Source: Leucothrix mucor DSM 2157 (GTDB lineage Bacteria > Pseudomonadota > Gammaproteobacteria > Thiotrichales > Thiotrichaceae). From it: 64,000 bases of DNA. Below are positions 44,924 through 53,977 of the stretch, piece by piece. The notes under the pieces were generated by a model. The model ran no database searches, was not told the origin of the DNA, and saw only the letters and a list, made by a program, of their open reading frames with translations. The translations under genes were made by a program, and so were the position numbers. Within the stretch, counting starts at the first letter, position 1. Each line of letters starts with the position of its first letter. The stretch covers positions 1-64,000 of the forward strand of contig NZ_ATTE01000001.1 of NCBI RefSeq assembly GCF_000419525.1, written 5' to 3'.

Positions 44924-45802
44924 TTAACGTTCCTCCGCACGTAACATGCGCCACAAGAAGAAGGCGATGTAAATATTCATGATCATAAACAGTACGGTGG
45001 CAATCGCCGCGCCGTAGCCCATTCTGAAGTTATTGATACTTTGCTCGTACATAAAGTACGCCAGTACCGAGCTGCTGCCGTAAGGGCCGCCGTCGGTCAT
45101 GATGGCAATCAAGTCAAAGCTTCGCAGCGCACCAATCACTGTTACCACGATTGCGATAAAGGTAGCAGGGCGAAGTTGCGGGAGGATGACATACCATAAC
45201 ATTTTGAATCCGCTGGCATTATCAAGGCGTGCAGCTTCGATTTGCTCAGGGTTTAGGCCGTTAAGACCGGTTAGATATAGAATCATACAATAAGCGATTT
45301 GTGGCCATAAACCAGCCGCGATAATCGCGTAAGTTACTGTGTTTTCATTGGCCAGTACCGACATTGGCTCCAAACCAAAGAAGGTCATTACCTGTCCCAT
45401 CAAGCCAAAACTGGGGTCGTAGAACCAGGCAAAAACTAGGCCGACAACCACTTGCGAGATAACGAATGGGAAGAAGAATAGGGATTTAGCGAGGCGGATG
45501 CCGGCAACTTCCTGATTCAAAAACAGCGCGATGGCCAATCCAATCACCGGGGCCAACATAAAGAAGACCAGCCAGAGGATGTTGTTTTTCAAGGAGGTCC
45601 AGAAATTATCATCGTCGAATAGCTCCGTGTAGTTTGCCATTCCTACCCAGGTTTTCTCGCCAAGCCCGTCCCATTCGTAAAAGCTGAGTGAAATGCTCTG
45701 GATGATCGGGTAGAGCACGTATAGCGCAAACATAACAAAGGCTGGCAGCAAAAATAGCCAGGGTGTCATGTTAACGGGTCGTTTATTCAGTGACTGACTC
45801 AT
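44924..45802 (-). CDS. Sugar ABC transporter permease (MalF type)
   Basis: 292 residues, six helices, with the EAA loop in QIEAARLDNASGFKMLWYVILPQLRPA. Start ATG 45802 has AAGGA upstream. It is the first gene of the minus-strand galactoside operon. The leader contains a GGAAC/GTTCC palindrome (45838-45850) about 36 bp upstream of the start, likely an operator for the divergent IclR regulator. Confidence 0.93.
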   Translation of the reverse strand: MSQSLNKRPVNMTPWLFLLPAFVMFALYVLYPIIQSISLSFYEWDGLGEKTWVGMANYTELFDDDNFWTSLKNNILWLVFFMLAPVIGLAIALFLNQEVAGIRLAKSLFFFPFVISQVVVGLVFAWFYDPSFGLMGQVMTFFGLEPMSVLANENTVTYAIIAAGLWPQIAYCMILYLTGLNGLNPEQIEAARLDNASGFKMLWYVILPQLRPATFIAIVVTVIGALRSFDLIAIMTDGGPYGSSSVLAYFMYEQSINNFRMGYGAAIATVLFMIMNIYIAFFLWRMLRAEER

Positions 45803-45837
45803 CTGAAATCCTTAGAAAGTTAGCAAACTAAAAAATC

Positions 45838-45850
45838 GGAACATCGTTCC
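45838..45850. promoter_or_regulatory. IclR-type operator, permease side
   Basis: GGAACATCGTTCC: perfect GGAAC/GTTCC arms around ATC. It shares the arms of the site at 45948-45962, about 110 bp away in the same divergent region. Confidence 0.75.
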
Positions 45851-45947
45851 AAAAACAAGTATATTGATGTTTCTCGACGACTGTCAATCATTCAAAACAT
45901 CTTATTTTTATTGTTTGAATTGGGGTGTTGTGTTTTTTTCAAGATAG

Positions 45948-45962
45948 TGGAACAATGTTCCA
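45948..45962. promoter_or_regulatory. IclR-type operator, regulator side
   Basis: TGGAACAATGTTCCA: perfect 6-bp arms around a 3-bp centre, 34 bp upstream of the IclR gene start. The shape (TGGAAC-N3-GTTCCA) is typical of IclR-family sites and suggests autoregulation. Confidence 0.8.
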
Positions 45963-45996
45963 TATGTTACTAAATCTGTAGAGTTGAAGAGATGAT

Positions 45997-46794
45997 ATGG
46001 CGAAGGTGAGCGGAGTAAAAGTAGAGAACAGTGGTTTGACCCGTGGACTTACTGTGATGTCTGCCATCGCTGATTCGCGGACACCGATGCGATTCGCAGA
46101 CTTACAAACAGCACTGGATTTGCCCAAAGCAACCCTACACCGGCTGCTGGCGAGTCTACAGCTTGAGGGAATGGTGCGCTTTGATGAGGGTAACCAGACC
46201 TATCGTATAGGATACCGATTGCTGGAAATGGCTAATACAGCCTGGAAGCAGTCGGATGTTCGGGAAATTGCTCAACCACTCATGACAGAGCTAGCTGAGT
46301 TAACCAATGAGTCGGTTCAGTTGGCGGTATTGGTGGATTTAAATGCGGTGTATGTCTCTCAGGTTGAGTCCAACCAAAGCGTGCGCTACACCGTGAGCGT
46401 GGGTGATAAGTCCCCGATTTATTGTAGTGGTGTGGGTAAAGCCATGTTGGCCCACATGCCAGAACAGCAGCAGGCTGAGTTGATTGATCGCATAGAGTTT
46501 AAGCGATACACACAACAAACCATTACTTCGCCGGTTGTGCTTCAGCGACAGCTGCGGGAGGTTATAAAGCGTGGGTATGCCTTTGATACTGAAGAGCACC
46601 AGCATGGTATTCGTTGTGTGGCCGCTGCGATTGTTAATAACTCGGGCATGCCCGTAGCAGCAATTAGTGTGACAGGCCCGACGTTTCGGGTAACGGATAG
46701 TGATTTTGAGGATTGGGGGAGACGGGTAACAAAGTCAGCAGCGACTATTGCCCAACGCCTGCAGCCGGAGACAATAATGAGTGTAGAGGTTTAA
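45997..46794 (+). CDS. IclR-family regulator of the galactoside genes
   Basis: 265 residues. The N-terminal winged HTH (FADLQTALDLPKATLHRLLASLQLEGMV) is followed by the IclR effector domain (about 85-255) with YCSGVGKAMLAHMPEQ and GIRCVAAAIVNNSGMPVAAISVTGP. It is divergent from the galactoside operon and 3 bp upstream of the transporter ATPase gene, so it most likely controls both. The inducer is probably a galactoside or a product, but this is inferred. Confidence 0.92.
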   Translation: MAKVSGVKVENSGLTRGLTVMSAIADSRTPMRFADLQTALDLPKATLHRLLASLQLEGMVRFDEGNQTYRIGYRLLEMANTAWKQSDVREIAQPLMTELAELTNESVQLAVLVDLNAVYVSQVESNQSVRYTVSVGDKSPIYCSGVGKAMLAHMPEQQQAELIDRIEFKRYTQQTITSPVVLQRQLREVIKRGYAFDTEEHQHGIRCVAAAIVNNSGMPVAAISVTGPTFRVTDSDFEDWGRRVTKSAATIAQRLQPETIMSVEV

Positions 46795-46797
46795 TAG

Positions 46798-47892
46798 ATG
46801 GCTGACGTAACGTTAACGAAACTAGTCAAAGCATTTGGCGATGTTGAGATTATTCATGGTGTGGATCTGCAGATTCAATCCGGTGAGTTCACCGTATTTG
46901 TTGGCCCATCTGGCTGTGGTAAATCGACGCTATTGCGCTTAATTGCAGGCCTTGAAGATGTCACAACGGGTAAGATCGAAATCGGTGGCCAAGATGTCAC
47001 CGAAGTAGATGCAGCCAAGCGCGGTATTGCGATGGTATTCCAATCCTATGCGCTTTATCCGCATATGACGGTTGAGCAAAACCTTGGTTTTGGTTTGAAA
47101 ATGAACGGCGTTGATAAGAAAATTATCAAAGAAAAAGCCGATCATGCCGCTGGTATTTTGCAGCTTGATAAGCTGATGCAGCGCAAACCTAAAGAGTTAT
47201 CCGGTGGTCAGCGCCAGCGTGTGGCGATTGGTCGTGCCATTGTTCGTAATCCAGATGTCTTCTTATTTGATGAGCCATTGTCTAATTTGGATGCTGAGTT
47301 GCGGGTTGAGATGCGCCTTGAGATCGGTAAGTTGCATCAAAAGCTGGGTAACACGATGATCTACGTGACCCATGATCAGGTTGAAGCCATGACAATGGCG
47401 GATCGAATTGTGGTACTGAAAGACGGTTATGTAGAGCAACACGGCTCTCCGCTGGAGCTTTATACGCATCCGGACAACCTATTTGTTGCGGGTTTCATTG
47501 GCTCGCCACGTATGAATTTTATTCCTGTGACCTTAGAGGCACCTGGTGCAGAAACGTCTGGCGTCAAGCTGCCGGATGGCCAAGTTATTAGTCTGAATTT
47601 CGATACTAGCGGCGCTAAAGCAGGGGATCCGCTGACGCTTGGCTTGCGCCCTGAGGACTTATCAGCTAGCGAAGGAGACTTTAACTTTGAACTTAAAGTC
47701 ATTTTATCTGAACATTTGGGCGGCACCAGCTACTTATATGGTGAATACGGTCAAAACGATAACTTCGTGGTTGAACGCCCAGGTAACGATAGAACACGCT
47801 CTGGTGAGTCGGTTGCAGTCTATGCCGATGCTAAGAGTGCTTATTTGTTCGGTAGTGATGGACAAGCGTTTAAGCGTGATGTCGAAATGTAA
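46798..47892 (+). CDS. Sugar ABC transporter ATP-binding protein (UgpC/MsmK type)
   Basis: 364 residues: Walker A GPSGCGKSTLL, Q-loop FQSYALYPHMTV, signature LSGGQRQRVAIGRA, Walker B VFLFDEPLSNLDAE, and H-loop YVTHDQVEAMTMADR. A TOBE-type C-terminal domain (about 240-360) follows, in which such proteins are often regulated. It energises the MalF/MalG-type permeases. It is encoded with the IclR regulator on the opposite strand from the rest of the transporter. Confidence 0.95.
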   Translation: MADVTLTKLVKAFGDVEIIHGVDLQIQSGEFTVFVGPSGCGKSTLLRLIAGLEDVTTGKIEIGGQDVTEVDAAKRGIAMVFQSYALYPHMTVEQNLGFGLKMNGVDKKIIKEKADHAAGILQLDKLMQRKPKELSGGQRQRVAIGRAIVRNPDVFLFDEPLSNLDAELRVEMRLEIGKLHQKLGNTMIYVTHDQVEAMTMADRIVVLKDGYVEQHGSPLELYTHPDNLFVAGFIGSPRMNFIPVTLEAPGAETSGVKLPDGQVISLNFDTSGAKAGDPLTLGLRPEDLSASEGDFNFELKVILSEHLGGTSYLYGEYGQNDNFVVERPGNDRTRSGESVAVYADAKSAYLFGSDGQAFKRDVEM

Positions 47893-48233
47893 TTAGAGTT
47901 TAGCGGCTTAAAATCAATAAAAATAATCTTGTAAAGCCGCGATTCACTTGAAATGTGTTAAAAATGAGCTAATAGGATCTGGATATAGTGTCTGAACGTA
48001 AAGATACTGAGTTTCCAAGATCAGTAAAGTCAGCATGTTTTTTAGCACCGCAATGCGTAATTTTGAAGTGATTATGTTTTCCTTTTAATCAGTTTCGACC
48101 CTCGTATAGTACTTTAACCTATTGATTGTATTGGTTTTTTGAATCTAGCAACTCTCGCCTGTATGCTATATATTAGACGTGTGAACTCAGAGGCGAGCGA
48201 AGAAGTTCATATCTATACCGCGAGGGAGCGAAA
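47893..48233. other. Intergenic region with a weak hairpin
   Basis: 341 bp without a gene. GCGGCTT (47903-47909) and AAGCCGC (47934-47940) could pair over a 24-base A/T-rich loop just after the ATPase stop. With no T-run this is at best a weak terminator. The right part holds a promoter for the small transporter pair; nothing else was seen. Confidence 0.5.
48139..48167 (+). promoter_or_regulatory. Sigma-70-like promoter for the EamA/SMR pair
   Basis: -35 TTGAAT (48139-48144), 17-bp spacer, -10 TATGCT (48162-48167). This would give a leader of about 60 bases before the GTG start at 48234. Confidence 0.5.
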
Positions 48234-48599
48234 GTGATTTTTACGCGTGAGGTTTTCTTGGCTTTACTCTGTTCAGTGGCATTCACCAGTGGTGGGCAGC
48301 TATTACAGAAACAAGCATCACTGAAATATGCAAATATAAAAAGCAGTAGTATTTTCAGGCGCTTATTAAGTATTGAATTTGTCGGCAGCACCGCATTTCT
48401 TGGATTAGGTCTGCTGTTCTGGATGATTGTGCTCACTAAGGTTGAACTCAGTCTGGCATATCCTCTACTTAGCATTAATTACGTACTTATTCTATTAGGT
48501 GCCCGGTATCTCTTTAAAGAGAAAATACCGTTGCAACGCTGGCTTGGTGTGTTTGTCATTCTAGTTGGGATTGGTGTTTTGCTTCGGGGCGCGATATGA
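48234..48599 (+). CDS. Small multidrug-resistance/EamA-type membrane protein, ArnE-like
   Basis: Starts at GTG 48234 with GGGAG upstream. 121 residues and four hydrophobic helices. Features of the ArnE/SMR-like DMT group are visible: SGGQLLQKQASLKYA in helix 1-2 and SLAYPLLSINYVLILLGARYLFKE in helix 3-4. The stop overlaps the start of a second, similar gene, so they probably form a heterodimer. No arn genes (Ara4N-lipid A modification) are nearby, so the transported lipid-linked sugar is unknown. Confidence 0.75.
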   Translation: MIFTREVFLALLCSVAFTSGGQLLQKQASLKYANIKSSSIFRRLLSIEFVGSTAFLGLGLLFWMIVLTKVELSLAYPLLSINYVLILLGARYLFKEKIPLQRWLGVFVILVGIGVLLRGAI

Positions 48600-49042
48600 G
48601 TGTCTCAGAAGATGGCAGAATTAAGCCGAGATCGTGGATAATCCTAGGTGTCGCCATCTTATTAACGGCTGTTGGTCAGCTGTTTATGAAACTCAGTACC
48701 CAGTATCTAAGCGGTTGGAGTGAGCTTTGGCAGCAGTTGACAGAGTATTCTCTAACCAGTGGTAACCAAACCGCGCTATTATGGTTCTCCCTCGGCATTC
48801 TTAGTTATTTTGTTTCGATGCTCATGTGGGTTTATGTGTTGTCGTTTCTTAAGCTGAGTAAGGCTTATCCCTTATTCAGTATCGCCTATGTCTTGGTTTA
48901 CGTGGGTGCTGTGTGCTTGCCTCAATTTAATGAGACCACCAATCTTCAAAAAAATATTGGCATTCTCATTATTATTATCGGTGTGGTGATTGTCAGTTTG
49001 CCTTCTTCTCGGGAGAGAGTGATGCGTACTAGCAACAAATAA
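48596..49042 (+). CDS. Small EamA-type membrane protein, ArnF-like
   Basis: 148 residues. Four hydrophobic helices follow a short charged N-terminus, with the paired motifs TAVGQLFMKLSTQYLSGW and LKLSKAYPLFSIAYVLVYVG that mirror those of the upstream gene. The start overlaps the upstream stop by 4 nt. Together they resemble the ArnE/ArnF undecaprenyl-phosphate-aminoarabinose flippase, but the substrate is not indicated by context. Confidence 0.75.
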   Translation: MSVSEDGRIKPRSWIILGVAILLTAVGQLFMKLSTQYLSGWSELWQQLTEYSLTSGNQTALLWFSLGILSYFVSMLMWVYVLSFLKLSKAYPLFSIAYVLVYVGAVCLPQFNETTNLQKNIGILIIIIGVVIVSLPSSRERVMRTSNK

Positions 49043-49159
49043 GCATTGTAAAAGCCAATAGACTATTGTTTAAAACCCTTTTTTTTCTTATGCTACATGC
49101 GGAAGACGCAGTAACATCATCTTATTATAATTTATCGCCGGATCAGCACTGACTATACT

Positions 49160-50095
49160 ATGCCACAACTCCCTCCTTTAAATTCTTTGCGAGTCCTCGA
49201 GTCAGCGGCACGTAACCTTAGTTTCAGTAAAGCAGCTGACGAATTATTTGTGACCAAAGCAGCGGTCAGTCATCAAATCAAAGCCCTCGAAGAATATCTC
49301 GGCTTTCCTCTGTTCGAACGTAAAAATCGTTCCATTGAGTTAACCGAAGCGGCTGAAGTAGCCTTACCTAAATTGCGTGAAGGCTTTACCAATCTTGCCG
49401 AAGCGGTGAACCTTATGCGTCGTCATACGGCACATGCCAGTGTGAATGTCTGCATGGCGCCATCCTTTGCGGCTAAATGGTTAGTCCCTAAGTTGCATAA
49501 GTTTTCGGGTGCACATCCGGAAATTGACATGCAAATTACCGGTGATGACACTTTAATTAGCAATCGCAGCACTTCTGACAATATGGATGATTGGTTTCGA
49601 AGTGCTGAAATCGACTTAATTATTCGTTTTGGTGACGGTATTGCGCCTGGTTATCAGGTCGATAAGTTATTTGATGTGGCTGCAGTGCCATTGTGTAACC
49701 CGGATCTGTTGACCGAAGGTGAGCATCCGCTGAAAACACCGGACGACTTACGCCACTATACGTTGCTACATGATGATACTGGCTATACTGGCCGCCCATC
49801 TTGGGAGCGCTGGCTTGAGCTGGCAGGTGTTGAAGGAATTGATGCGAAACGCGGTCTGCACTTCAACCACGTTTCGCTGGTATTAGGTGGAGCGATCGAC
49901 AAGCAGGGTATTGGCCTTAGTATGGAGCCGCTGGCTCAATATGACATTGATGCCGGTCGCCTATGCATTCCATTTGACCTGAAAATGCCGCTTGATCACT
50001 CCTACTATGTAATACGCCCCAAAACGGATACTGTAAATGAATCCGTTGAGGCGTTTGTTTCTTGGTTGTTAGAAGAAGCGGCAAATTACTCCTGA
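49160..50095 (+). CDS. GcvA-type LysR regulator
   Basis: 311 residues. The GcvA-like opening (LPPLNSLRVLESAARNLSFSKAADELFVTKAAVSHQIKALEEYLG) holds the winged HTH, and a LysR effector domain with HYTLLHDDTG, typical of the GcvA/AmpR branch, follows. The ATG follows an A/T-rich leader. The stop is adjacent to the stop of the convergent YbbP gene. No obvious target lies next to it; regulation of the upstream transporter pair is possible only by position. Confidence 0.88.
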   Translation: MPQLPPLNSLRVLESAARNLSFSKAADELFVTKAAVSHQIKALEEYLGFPLFERKNRSIELTEAAEVALPKLREGFTNLAEAVNLMRRHTAHASVNVCMAPSFAAKWLVPKLHKFSGAHPEIDMQITGDDTLISNRSTSDNMDDWFRSAEIDLIIRFGDGIAPGYQVDKLFDVAAVPLCNPDLLTEGEHPLKTPDDLRHYTLLHDDTGYTGRPSWERWLELAGVEGIDAKRGLHFNHVSLVLGGAIDKQGIGLSMEPLAQYDIDAGRLCIPFDLKMPLDHSYYVIRPKTDTVNESVEAFVSWLLEEAANYS

Positions 50096-52561
50096 TTAGC
50101 TAGCATGTTCCTGAAATAGTAAGGCTGGCGCGACATTGAGCAACGGTCTTAAGTTTAGATAGCCTGCAATTCCCACCAATAAGCCACCACTCACTATGCC
50201 GATGATAATGAGCGTCATATTAATTGACGGCTCAAGATCGAATAGGGCATAGGCGGCGACATTACTCGCAATAATTGCAAATGCTCCAGCCAAGAAGCCT
50301 GCAATGGCTCCCACCAAAGTAAACTCCAACAGAATCGTTTTCTTTAGCTGGCGTCGGCTAGCGCCAATAGTCTTTAGGATTGCGAGTTCTTTACGGCGCT
50401 CGGCTTTTTGCGACTGTAGCGCTGCAAATAACACAATGATTCCAGCAATCAAGGTAAAGGCAAAAATGGCCTGCACCGCAAAAGACGCTTTGCCGATCAG
50501 GTCTTTGATTTGACCCATAATAGCGCTGATATCAATTGAACTGACGCTCGGGTGCTGCTTGATGAGATTGGGGACCAGCGTTTTATCATTCTCTGGCACA
50601 TAAATGCTGGTGATAAAGGTCTGGGGTAAGTTCTCCATTGAGCCTGGCGCTGCCAGTACAAAGAAGTTGGGTGTGAGGTTATCCCAATTAACACGCCGTA
50701 CACTTTCAATCTTCTGAGTGACTTTTTGACCGGCAATATCAAAGGTTAAGGTATCTCCCAGAGCCAGCTTAAAGCGTTCCATAATGCCTTCTTCTACCGA
50801 GAATCCAGTGGTTTGGCCTTTAGTAAACCAGTCTCCATCAAGCATGATATTGGCTTCGGGTAACTCAGTTACTGAGGATAAATTGAATTCGCGTTGCAAT
50901 AAGCGACGATCTCTTTCCGACTCTACGTCATCAATAACAACTGGTTCGCCTTTGATCTCAACGAGTCGGCCACGAATTAAAGGATACAAGTTTGGATCGA
51001 TTTGCTTCTGTGCAAGATACTGTTTGAGGCTAGTCACTTCATCCGGCTGGATATTAATCAGGAAGTTATTAGGAGCATCGGCTGGAATACTATTCTGCCA
51101 GCGATCCAATAGGTCTCCGCGTAGAGCAGTCAGTAATAGCAGACTGAATAATCCGATTCCAAACACTACAATCAGTAACTGCAAGCGTTGGCCAGCACCA
51201 GACAGTGTGCTGAGGACTGATTTTCCTTTGATTTTGATGTGTGCCATCGACTTAAGCAGTACTCTGGCGACTAGCCAGAAAACCACAACTGCGGCAATCG
51301 TACCCGCAAACACATAAGCGCTGAGCTTTAGGTCGTTGGTTTGCATCCACATTAAAGCAAAAATACCCGCAAGAATGGTCCCGACTAAAAATTTCCAGCT
51401 GGTCGTGCTTCCTTGGGATTGGTTTTGAAAGATCTGTACTGGTGCGGTATTAACCAGCTGCACGAGCTGTGGCGATGAGAAACTCAAAACCATTAACCAA
51501 GCTGTTAGTAAGCCGGTGATTGCTGGCAGTATGCTAGGGGCTGGTAAAGTCTGGCCGATCAAATCCTTCAGCATAAAAGCAATTAGGAATTGAATGACGA
51601 AGCCGAGCAGCGCACCGAGTAGTGCTGCAGTGGTCGAGGTCAGTAATAGCTGGCTCAAGTAGCGCTGCAAAATACGGCGTCTTGAAGCGCCCATTGTTTT
51701 AAGAACAGCTACGGTGTGTGTTTCATGTTTGCTAAAGCTATAGCTGGTTAGCGCAATGGCGGCGCCCGCAAGAATAACGCTGAGTAGGGCTGCCATATTT
51801 AAAAAGCGTTGGCCGCGTTGTAATGCGGTTTGCACAGAGGGTAGACCATCATCCAATGTTTCTATGCGTTCGCCTGTTTTGAGCTGGGCTTCCAGCCAGC
51901 TTTGTAATTCATCAACTTGGGCATCACTGCCGGCAAATAAGTAACTAAAGCGGGCACGACTTCCGGGAGTTAATAAGCCAGTCGCACTCAGATCTTCCAA
52001 GGGCATTAATACCTGTGGAGAAAACTGAAAGACATTAGCGCCTTGGTCTGGCGTACTGGTAATAATTTTGGATAAGCTAAATAAGCTACGACCGATACGG
52101 ACTTCAGTACCGGGCTGAACTTCAAGCGCGGTGAATAGTTGGGCAACGCCCCAGACCTGATTCGGCTTGAGCGCATCTAATGTCTCTACCGCACCCGGTT
52201 GCTCAAGGCTGTCGCTGATCTGTACTTCGCCACGCAGTGGGTAATTGTCAGTTACTGCTTTGATTTGTGCTAATTGAAGGCGGTCATCTACCGATACCAT
52301 GCTGCTAAAGCTAACCATCTCAGCGGCTTGCAGTCCCATGTCTTTAGCGTGCTGCAGGTAGTTTTCATCCAACGGGCGAGAGGAGCGCACGATAATATCA
52401 GCACCGAGTAACTTGGTTGCCTGCGCAGTCATTGCGCGGTCGGTGCGATCAGTAAAAAAGTTAACCGAAGTAACGGCAGTCACTGAGACTAGTAACGCTA
52501 GGAATAACAGACGCATTTCTGCGATGCGCCATGCCTGACGCCAGTGTTTGAGTATATTCAT
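50096..52561 (-). CDS. ybbP: FtsX-like ABC permease, YbbP type
   Basis: The start ATG 52561 overlaps the ybbA stop (ATGA). 821 residues with one N-terminal helix (about 14-32), a MacB-like periplasmic domain, a cluster of helices (about 245-500) and a second periplasmic domain. A final FtsX domain follows (about 700-815: FALTLIAGIIVLFAALQSQKAERRKELAILKTIGASRRQL, twice-repeated motif KTMGASRRRIL earlier). The two FtsX repeats fit YbbP. With YbbA it forms an ABC complex thought to act on lipoprotein or lipid substrates; the exact cargo is unproven. Confidence 0.88.
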   Translation of the reverse strand: MNILKHWRQAWRIAEMRLLFLALLVSVTAVTSVNFFTDRTDRAMTAQATKLLGADIIVRSSRPLDENYLQHAKDMGLQAAEMVSFSSMVSVDDRLQLAQIKAVTDNYPLRGEVQISDSLEQPGAVETLDALKPNQVWGVAQLFTALEVQPGTEVRIGRSLFSLSKIITSTPDQGANVFQFSPQVLMPLEDLSATGLLTPGSRARFSYLFAGSDAQVDELQSWLEAQLKTGERIETLDDGLPSVQTALQRGQRFLNMAALLSVILAGAAIALTSYSFSKHETHTVAVLKTMGASRRRILQRYLSQLLLTSTTAALLGALLGFVIQFLIAFMLKDLIGQTLPAPSILPAITGLLTAWLMVLSFSSPQLVQLVNTAPVQIFQNQSQGSTTSWKFLVGTILAGIFALMWMQTNDLKLSAYVFAGTIAAVVVFWLVARVLLKSMAHIKIKGKSVLSTLSGAGQRLQLLIVVFGIGLFSLLLLTALRGDLLDRWQNSIPADAPNNFLINIQPDEVTSLKQYLAQKQIDPNLYPLIRGRLVEIKGEPVVIDDVESERDRRLLQREFNLSSVTELPEANIMLDGDWFTKGQTTGFSVEEGIMERFKLALGDTLTFDIAGQKVTQKIESVRRVNWDNLTPNFFVLAAPGSMENLPQTFITSIYVPENDKTLVPNLIKQHPSVSSIDISAIMGQIKDLIGKASFAVQAIFAFTLIAGIIVLFAALQSQKAERRKELAILKTIGASRRQLKKTILLEFTLVGAIAGFLAGAFAIIASNVAAYALFDLEPSINMTLIIIGIVSGGLLVGIAGYLNLRPLLNVAPALLFQEHAS

Positions 52562-53253
52562 TCTGACGTCACCACTTCGCCGTTTTGCAGGCGGTAGTGA
52601 ATTTGGCATTTCGCAGCCAGCGAGTCATCATGCGTCACTAAGATCATGGTGCTCTGATTATCTTGCTGCATTTTAAATAGCAGCTTCTCGATATCCTGAC
52701 CCGTTGCCTGATCCAAGTTACCCGTGGGCTCATCTGCAAATAACACTTTTGGCTTGTTAACAAAGGCACGAGCCAGAGCAATACGTTGTTGCTCACCACC
52801 GGACAATTGAGTGGGTAAGTGGCTGGCGCGCTGACTCAGACCAACTTGCTCTAGTGCATCTAACGCTTGCTGTCTGATATCACCTGAAACCTGCTCAAGT
52901 TCTAGCGGTAACATGATGTTTTCCAGAGCCGTTAAGTTGTTCATTAGGTGAAAAGACTGGAATACAAATCCCACCTGTCCTAATCGTAATGCAGCGCGTT
53001 GATCTTCACTAAGGTCTGACATGGACTTGCCAAGTAGTTTGATATCTCCGCCAGTTGGCGCATCAAGTCCCGCTAAGAGGCCGAGTAATGTTGTTTTTCC
53101 TGATCCAGAGGCTCCGGTGATCGCCACCGAGCTGCCTTGTGGAATCTGCAGCGTGATATCATGCAGTATCGGGAGTGACTCTCCTGTTTTTAGTTGGATC
53201 TTTTTGCTTAGTTGCGTTGTCTCAATGGCGTAATTAATCGCTTCTTTTGGCAT
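52558..53253 (-). CDS. ybbA: ABC transporter ATP-binding protein, YbbA (LolD/MacB type)
   Basis: The start is ATG 53253; an in-frame codon at 53301 would run into tesA. 231 residues: Walker [36 protein letters not shown], signature [14 protein letters not shown], Walker [18 protein letters not shown]-loop [12 protein letters not shown]. It overlaps ybbP by 4 nt. The start lies only 16 bp from the tesA start on the other strand, as in the ybbA/tesA arrangement of enteric bacteria but tighter. Confidence 0.93.
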   Translation of the reverse strand: MPKEAINYAIETTQLSKKIQLKTGESLPILHDITLQIPQGSSVAITGASGSGKTTLLGLLAGLDAPTGGDIKLLGKSMSDLSEDQRAALRLGQVGFVFQSFHLMNNLTALENIMLPLELEQVSGDIRQQALDALEQVGLSQRASHLPTQLSGGEQQRIALARAFVNKPKVLFADEPTGNLDQATGQDIEKLLFKMQQDNQSTMILVTHDDSLAAKCQIHYRLQNGEVVTSE

Positions 53254-53269
53254 TGTATTAGGACTTTTT

Positions 53270-53977
53270 ATGAAATTAATCCGTTTAGTATACGCGTTCA
53301 CCTTAGTCGTTGCAGTTGGGCTTATATTAAATTCTGGTGAGGTTTTCGCGAAATCAGAGCCGCAACCTGACAGCAGTAAGTTAACCGTTCTGGTATGGGG
53401 TGATAGCCTGAGCGCAGCCTATGGAATACCTATTGATAAAGGTTGGGTGAGCCTGTTACAGGCTGAAAATGAAGACACTTTATCTGTGGTTAATGGAAGC
53501 ATTAGCGGTGAAACGACTCAAGGTGGCTTGACAAGATTGCCGGATGCCCTAGAGAAATTTCAACCTGACCTGATCTTGTTAGAGCTGGGTGCCAATGACG
53601 GTTTACGTGGTATTAAAACCGAAGTCATCGAAGAGAACCTAAAGGCGATGGTGGAGTTGGCTCAGGAGGCGGATGTTGATGTGGTGCTGCTGGGTATTCG
53701 GATTCCGCTAAATTATGGCTTTACCTATACACAAAAGTTCGAACAAGTATTTGTTGATGTTGCCAAAGAGTATGAGTTACCGATGCTACCGTTTTTGCTG
53801 GAGCCTGTCGCATTGGATTATGACTTAATGCAAAGCGATGGTTTACATCCAACTGCCGATGCTCAACCGCAAGTACTAGAGCATGTGATGACAGTCTTAA
53901 AGGATGTATTGGACGAGCAACTTAAGCCGGAGGCAGTGTCGTCATCTGAGTCGGTAGCTGTTGGTTCAGATGGCTAA
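53270..53977 (+). CDS. tesA: Multifunctional acyl-CoA thioesterase/lysophospholipase, TesA type
   Basis: 235 residues: signal peptide (about 1-27, ending VFAKS), then the SGNH hydrolase blocks GDSLSAAYG (catalytic Ser), [23 protein letters not shown] and [12 protein letters not shown] (Asp/His). Periplasmic esterase/thioesterase of broad substrate range. The C-terminus is longer than usual and poorly conserved ([20 protein letters not shown]), and its last 56 bp overlap the convergent lipB gene. Confidence 0.92.
   Translation: MKLIRLVYAFTLVVAVGLILNSGEVFAKSEPQPDSSKLTVLVWGDSLSAAYGIPIDKGWVSLLQAENEDTLSVVNGSISGETTQGGLTRLPDALEKFQPDLILLELGANDGLRGIKTEVIEENLKAMVELAQEADVDVVLLGIRIPLNYGFTYTQKFEQVFVDVAKEYELPMLPFLLEPVALDYDLMQSDGLHPTADAQPQVLEHVMTVLKDVLDEQLKPEAVSSSESVAVGSDG

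Noticed and set aside
48234-49042. Naming the pair arnE and arnF
   Set aside because: The fold and pairing fit, but no aminoarabinose pathway genes are nearby and related SMR pairs look similar.
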